Shown in pieces: positions 32,276 to 34,882 of a DNA stretch of 34,882 nucleotides. The notes under the pieces were generated by a model, which ran no database searches, was not told where the DNA came from, and was given only the letters and a program-made list of their open reading frames with translations. Numbering within the stretch: the first letter of the stretch is position 1; every line of letters begins with the position of its first letter. The position numbers and the translations under genes were made by a program. The stretch spans positions 1 to 34,882 of the forward strand of contig CAMEWM010000014.1 in NCBI GenBank assembly GCA_945946655.1, given 5' to 3'. This stretch comes from an uncultured Clostridium sp. (GTDB lineage: Bacteria; Bacillota; Clostridia; TANB77; CAG-508).

Positions 32276-34882
32276 ATGCGACAAGTGAAAGAAGATATTA
32301 ATATAGATAAGGCTTATGGAAAAGATGCATTGGCATCAGCTGATGATTTTATAAAAGATAATAATGTTGATTTGAAGAATGGTTTGAGAGACGAACAAGT
32401 AAAAGTAAATATAGAAAAATATGGAACGAACGAGATTAAAGGAAGTAAAACGAAGAAGTGGTACAACTATTTTTTAGAGAGTCTATTTAGTCCTTTTAAC
32501 AGTATTCTTATGGGTATAATTTTGGTACTTTTATATACTGATGTGTATCTATCTACAGAATCCAGCTGGGCTAATATTATTGTAATTGCTGTATTAATAA
32601 TCACGAGTACATTATTAGAATTTTTTGAAGAGTTTAGGTCGAATAAGGCTGCAGAAAAGCTAAAAGAGCTTGTTGCAACAACTGTAAATGTGCTAAGGGA
32701 TGGAAAAGAGAAGGAAATTCCAATAAAAGATGTTACAGTTGGAGATATAGTAAGTTTATCAGCAGGAAGCATGATACCAGCGGATTTAAGAATTATTGAG
32801 TCTAAAGATTTATACGTAGGGCAATCGTCTTTAACAGGAGAATCTGATGCAGTAAGAAAAGAATCCTATAGTAAAATAAATGAAAAAATAGAAAACATAT
32901 CTGATATAGATACTATATGCTTTATGGGAACAAATGTAATTAGTGGTAGCGCAAAAGGAGTTATTATAAAAACAGGAGATGACACATACTTTGGAAAGAT
33001 TGCAAACACATTAATAACTGGAAAACCTAAAACAGCTTTTCAAAGAGGTATTGAAAGTGTCAGCAAAATGTTGATAAAATTCATGCTAATCATGATTCCG
33101 TTAGTATTTATATTTAATGTTACGAAACATGATGTATTAACTGCTTTTACATTTGCAGTTGCAATAGCAATAGGAATTACTCCATTATTACTTCCGGTTA
33201 TTCTCTCATCAAGTTTATCTAAAGGTGCAATAAAAATGGCAAAGAAAAAAACTATTGTAAAAAAATTAGATGCAATTCAAAGCTTTGGAGCAATGAATAT
33301 CCTTTGTACAGATAAAACAGGCACTTTAACAGAAGATAAAATTGTGCTAGAAAAGTATTTGAACATACATGGAGAGGAAGATATTGGAGTATTAAAACAA
33401 GCTTTTTTAAATTCATATTTTCAAACAGGTCTAAAAAACAACATAGATGAAGCTGTTATTGCAAGGGGATTAAAACACGAACTAGGACAGATTGTTGATA
33501 TGTATAAAATAATAGATGAGATACCATTTGATTTTTCTAGAAGAAGATTATCAGTAGCAATAAGTGATGGGAATAAAATACAGCTAATAACAAAAGGAGC
33601 AGTTGAGGAAATTCTAGAAATTTGTACTTCAGCAGAATATGGTGGAAAAATAGAAGCATTAACAAAAGACATTAAAGAAAATGTAAAAAGAATTAGTAAA
33701 AATTTAAATGAAGAGGGATTTAGAGTTGTAGCAATTTGCCAGAAAAATAATCTGGAAAATAAAGAGGACTATGCAGTATCAGATGAAAAAAATATGACAT
33801 TGATAGGATTTATAGGGTTCTTAGATCCACCAAAAGAATCAGCAAAGGTAGCAATAGAAAAATTAAACAATGCAGGAATAAGAGTAGTCGTGCTAACAGG
33901 GGATAATGCAGAAGTAACAAGATGTATTTGCAATAAAGTTGGAATTAATTCAAAAAATATTGTACTAGGAAGTAAAATAGATAAATTATCTGATGCAGCT
34001 CTTACAAGAATATTAAAAAAGACAAACATATTTGCAAAACTATCACCAATACAAAAAGCAAGAATAGTGAGATTATTAAAAGAAGATAATAACATTGTTG
34101 GATATATGGGAGATGGAATAAATGATTCTCCATCACTTACCAATTCTGATGTTGGAATATCTGTAGATACTGCAGTCGATATTGCAAAAGAATCGGCTGA
34201 TATAATTTTGCTAGAAAAAGACTTGAATGTGCTGTTAGATGGAGCAAAAGAAGGCAGAAGAACTTTTGCAAACTTAATGAAATATATAAAAATGGCAGTA
34301 AGTTTTAATTTTGGAGAAGTATCGTCTGTTATTATAGCAAGTATAATGTTACCATTTTTACCAATAACACCAATACAATTGCTAGTACAAAGTCTGTTAT
34401 ATGATTTTGGACAATTAACATTGCCATTGGATAATGTAGATAAAGAATATCTAAACACTCCAAAAAGATGGAATATAAAAGACATAAAAAACTTTACATT
34501 ATTTATGGGCCCACTCAGTTCGTCTTTTGATATGATCGTGTTTGCATCTCTTTGGTTTATATTTGGAATAAGAGAAGCAGTAATATTCCAAACAGTATGG
34601 TTTTCTTATGGTGTAGTTTCAAACCTAGTAGGAATGCATATTATAAGGACTGTAAAAATACCGTTTGTACACAGCAATGCAAGCAAAATAGTTTATATAT
34701 CATCAATATTATTAAGCATTGTTGCTATAATATTCCCATATACACCAATTGGACACTTAATAGGTCTTACATCAATTTCAATAAGATATTTAATAGTAAT
34801 AATTGGAGTACCAATATTGTACTGCTTTGTTGCTTTAATAGCCAAGAAAATATATGTAAAAAAATATGGAGAATGGATATAA
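32276..34882 (+). CDS. mgtA: P-type Mg2+-translocating ATPase (MgtA type), copy 2
   Basis: An 868-residue paralogue of the preceding gene, complete, with its stop codon at the last bases of the window. It has SLTGESDAVRK, D346 in the CTDKTGTLTEDKI loop, KGAVEEI, LTGDNAEVT, MGDGINDSPSL and the MgtA signature LTLPLDNVDKEYLNTPKRW. The N-terminus (DINIDKAYGKDALASADDF) differs from copy 1 and looks more like classical MgtA. The two are clearly diverged throughout, so the duplication is not recent. The 118-base gap holds a small inverted repeat (TCAAAAT/ATTTTGA at 32172-32190) and AAGGAAAG before ATG 32276. It may differ from copy 1 in regulation or affinity. Confidence 0.92.
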   Translation: MRQVKEDINIDKAYGKDALASADDFIKDNNVDLKNGLRDEQVKVNIEKYGTNEIKGSKTKKWYNYFLESLFSPFNSILMGIILVLLYTDVYLSTESSWANIIVIAVLIITSTLLEFFEEFRSNKAAEKLKELVATTVNVLRDGKEKEIPIKDVTVGDIVSLSAGSMIPADLRIIESKDLYVGQSSLTGESDAVRKESYSKINEKIENISDIDTICFMGTNVISGSAKGVIIKTGDDTYFGKIANTLITGKPKTAFQRGIESVSKMLIKFMLIMIPLVFIFNVTKHDVLTAFTFAVAIAIGITPLLLPVILSSSLSKGAIKMAKKKTIVKKLDAIQSFGAMNILCTDKTGTLTEDKIVLEKYLNIHGEEDIGVLKQAFLNSYFQTGLKNNIDEAVIARGLKHELGQIVDMYKIIDEIPFDFSRRRLSVAISDGNKIQLITKGAVEEILEICTSAEYGGKIEALTKDIKENVKRISKNLNEEGFRVVAICQKNNLENKEDYAVSDEKNMTLIGFIGFLDPPKESAKVAIEKLNNAGIRVVVLTGDNAEVTRCICNKVGINSKNIVLGSKIDKLSDAALTRILKKTNIFAKLSPIQKARIVRLLKEDNNIVGYMGDGINDSPSLTNSDVGISVDTAVDIAKESADIILLEKDLNVLLDGAKEGRRTFANLMKYIKMAVSFNFGEVSSVIIASIMLPFLPITPIQLLVQSLLYDFGQLTLPLDNVDKEYLNTPKRWNIKDIKNFTLFMGPLSSSFDMIVFASLWFIFGIREAVIFQTVWFSYGVVSNLVGMHIIRTVKIPFVHSNASKIVYISSILLSIVAIIFPYTPIGHLIGLTSISIRYLIVIIGVPILYCFVALIAKKIYVKKYGEWI

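Noticed and set aside
33769-34485. Long antisense open frame (238 residues) opposite the second MgtA gene
   Set aside because: It is a mirror of a conserved P-type ATPase region, with no ribosome site and no protein-like composition; several other antisense frames are rejected for the same reason.

Overview
The window is strongly AT-rich, densely coded and mostly on the + strand. Short Shine-Dalgarno-led operons are separated by clear hairpin-plus-T-run terminators. A spore-germination pair (CwlJ-like plus GerQ-like), a Spo0A-C-type response regulator, several ECF sigma factors and a TasA/SipW-type operon point to a low-GC, spore-forming member of the Clostridia (Bacillota), probably an uncultivated gut-type lineage. 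No rRNA, tRNA, CRISPR array, insertion sequence or phage gene was recognised.

Layout. 1-2793: end of an ABC exporter (ATPase tail plus a large FtsX-type permease). 2842-4847: a soluble HExxH protein. 4909-6646: an ECF sigma factor and its DUF4179-type partner, with a TGAAAC-N16-CGCACT promoter. 6693-12219: a small protein, a second HExxH paralogue, a class B penicillin-binding protein and a YbhN-type membrane protein. 12223-13057: cwlJ-like and gerQ-like genes. 13122-15705: an OmpR/histidine-kinase pair and signal peptidase I. 15813-17911: a second ECF sigma/anti-sigma pair, whose anti-sigma carries an FtsX-like outer domain, then a sigma factor fused to membrane segments. 17952-18055: a large palindrome. 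18128-21618: DUF4362-like protein, superoxide dismutase, SanA/YdcF-like protein, HAD phosphatase and PAP2 phosphatase. 21636-22628 (-): an unknown coiled-coil protein. 22743-26694: a TasA-like/SipW-like/DUF5305 operon with a convergent XRE regulator. 26786-29422: a Spo0A-C-type regulator, a 16-22 residue peptide ORF and a GHKL kinase. 29530-34882: two tandem MgtA-type Mg2+ ATPases.

The most striking observation concerns translation. Three genes (cwlJ-like, an ECF sigma factor, superoxide dismutase) are each split by one +1 frameshift, and each break lies exactly at an in-frame CGG codon. In my manual reading of every CGG in the window, no intact gene contains an in-frame CGG, although CGA, CGT and CGC are all used. 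Skipping the C of each CGG turns the next three bases into GGT or GGC, which is Gly, the residue expected by the protein family at all three places, and restores the complete downstream domain. This suggests that CGG is not a normal Arg codon here but a +1 frameshift (or four-base decoding) signal. Recurrent sequence error or gene decay must still be excluded.
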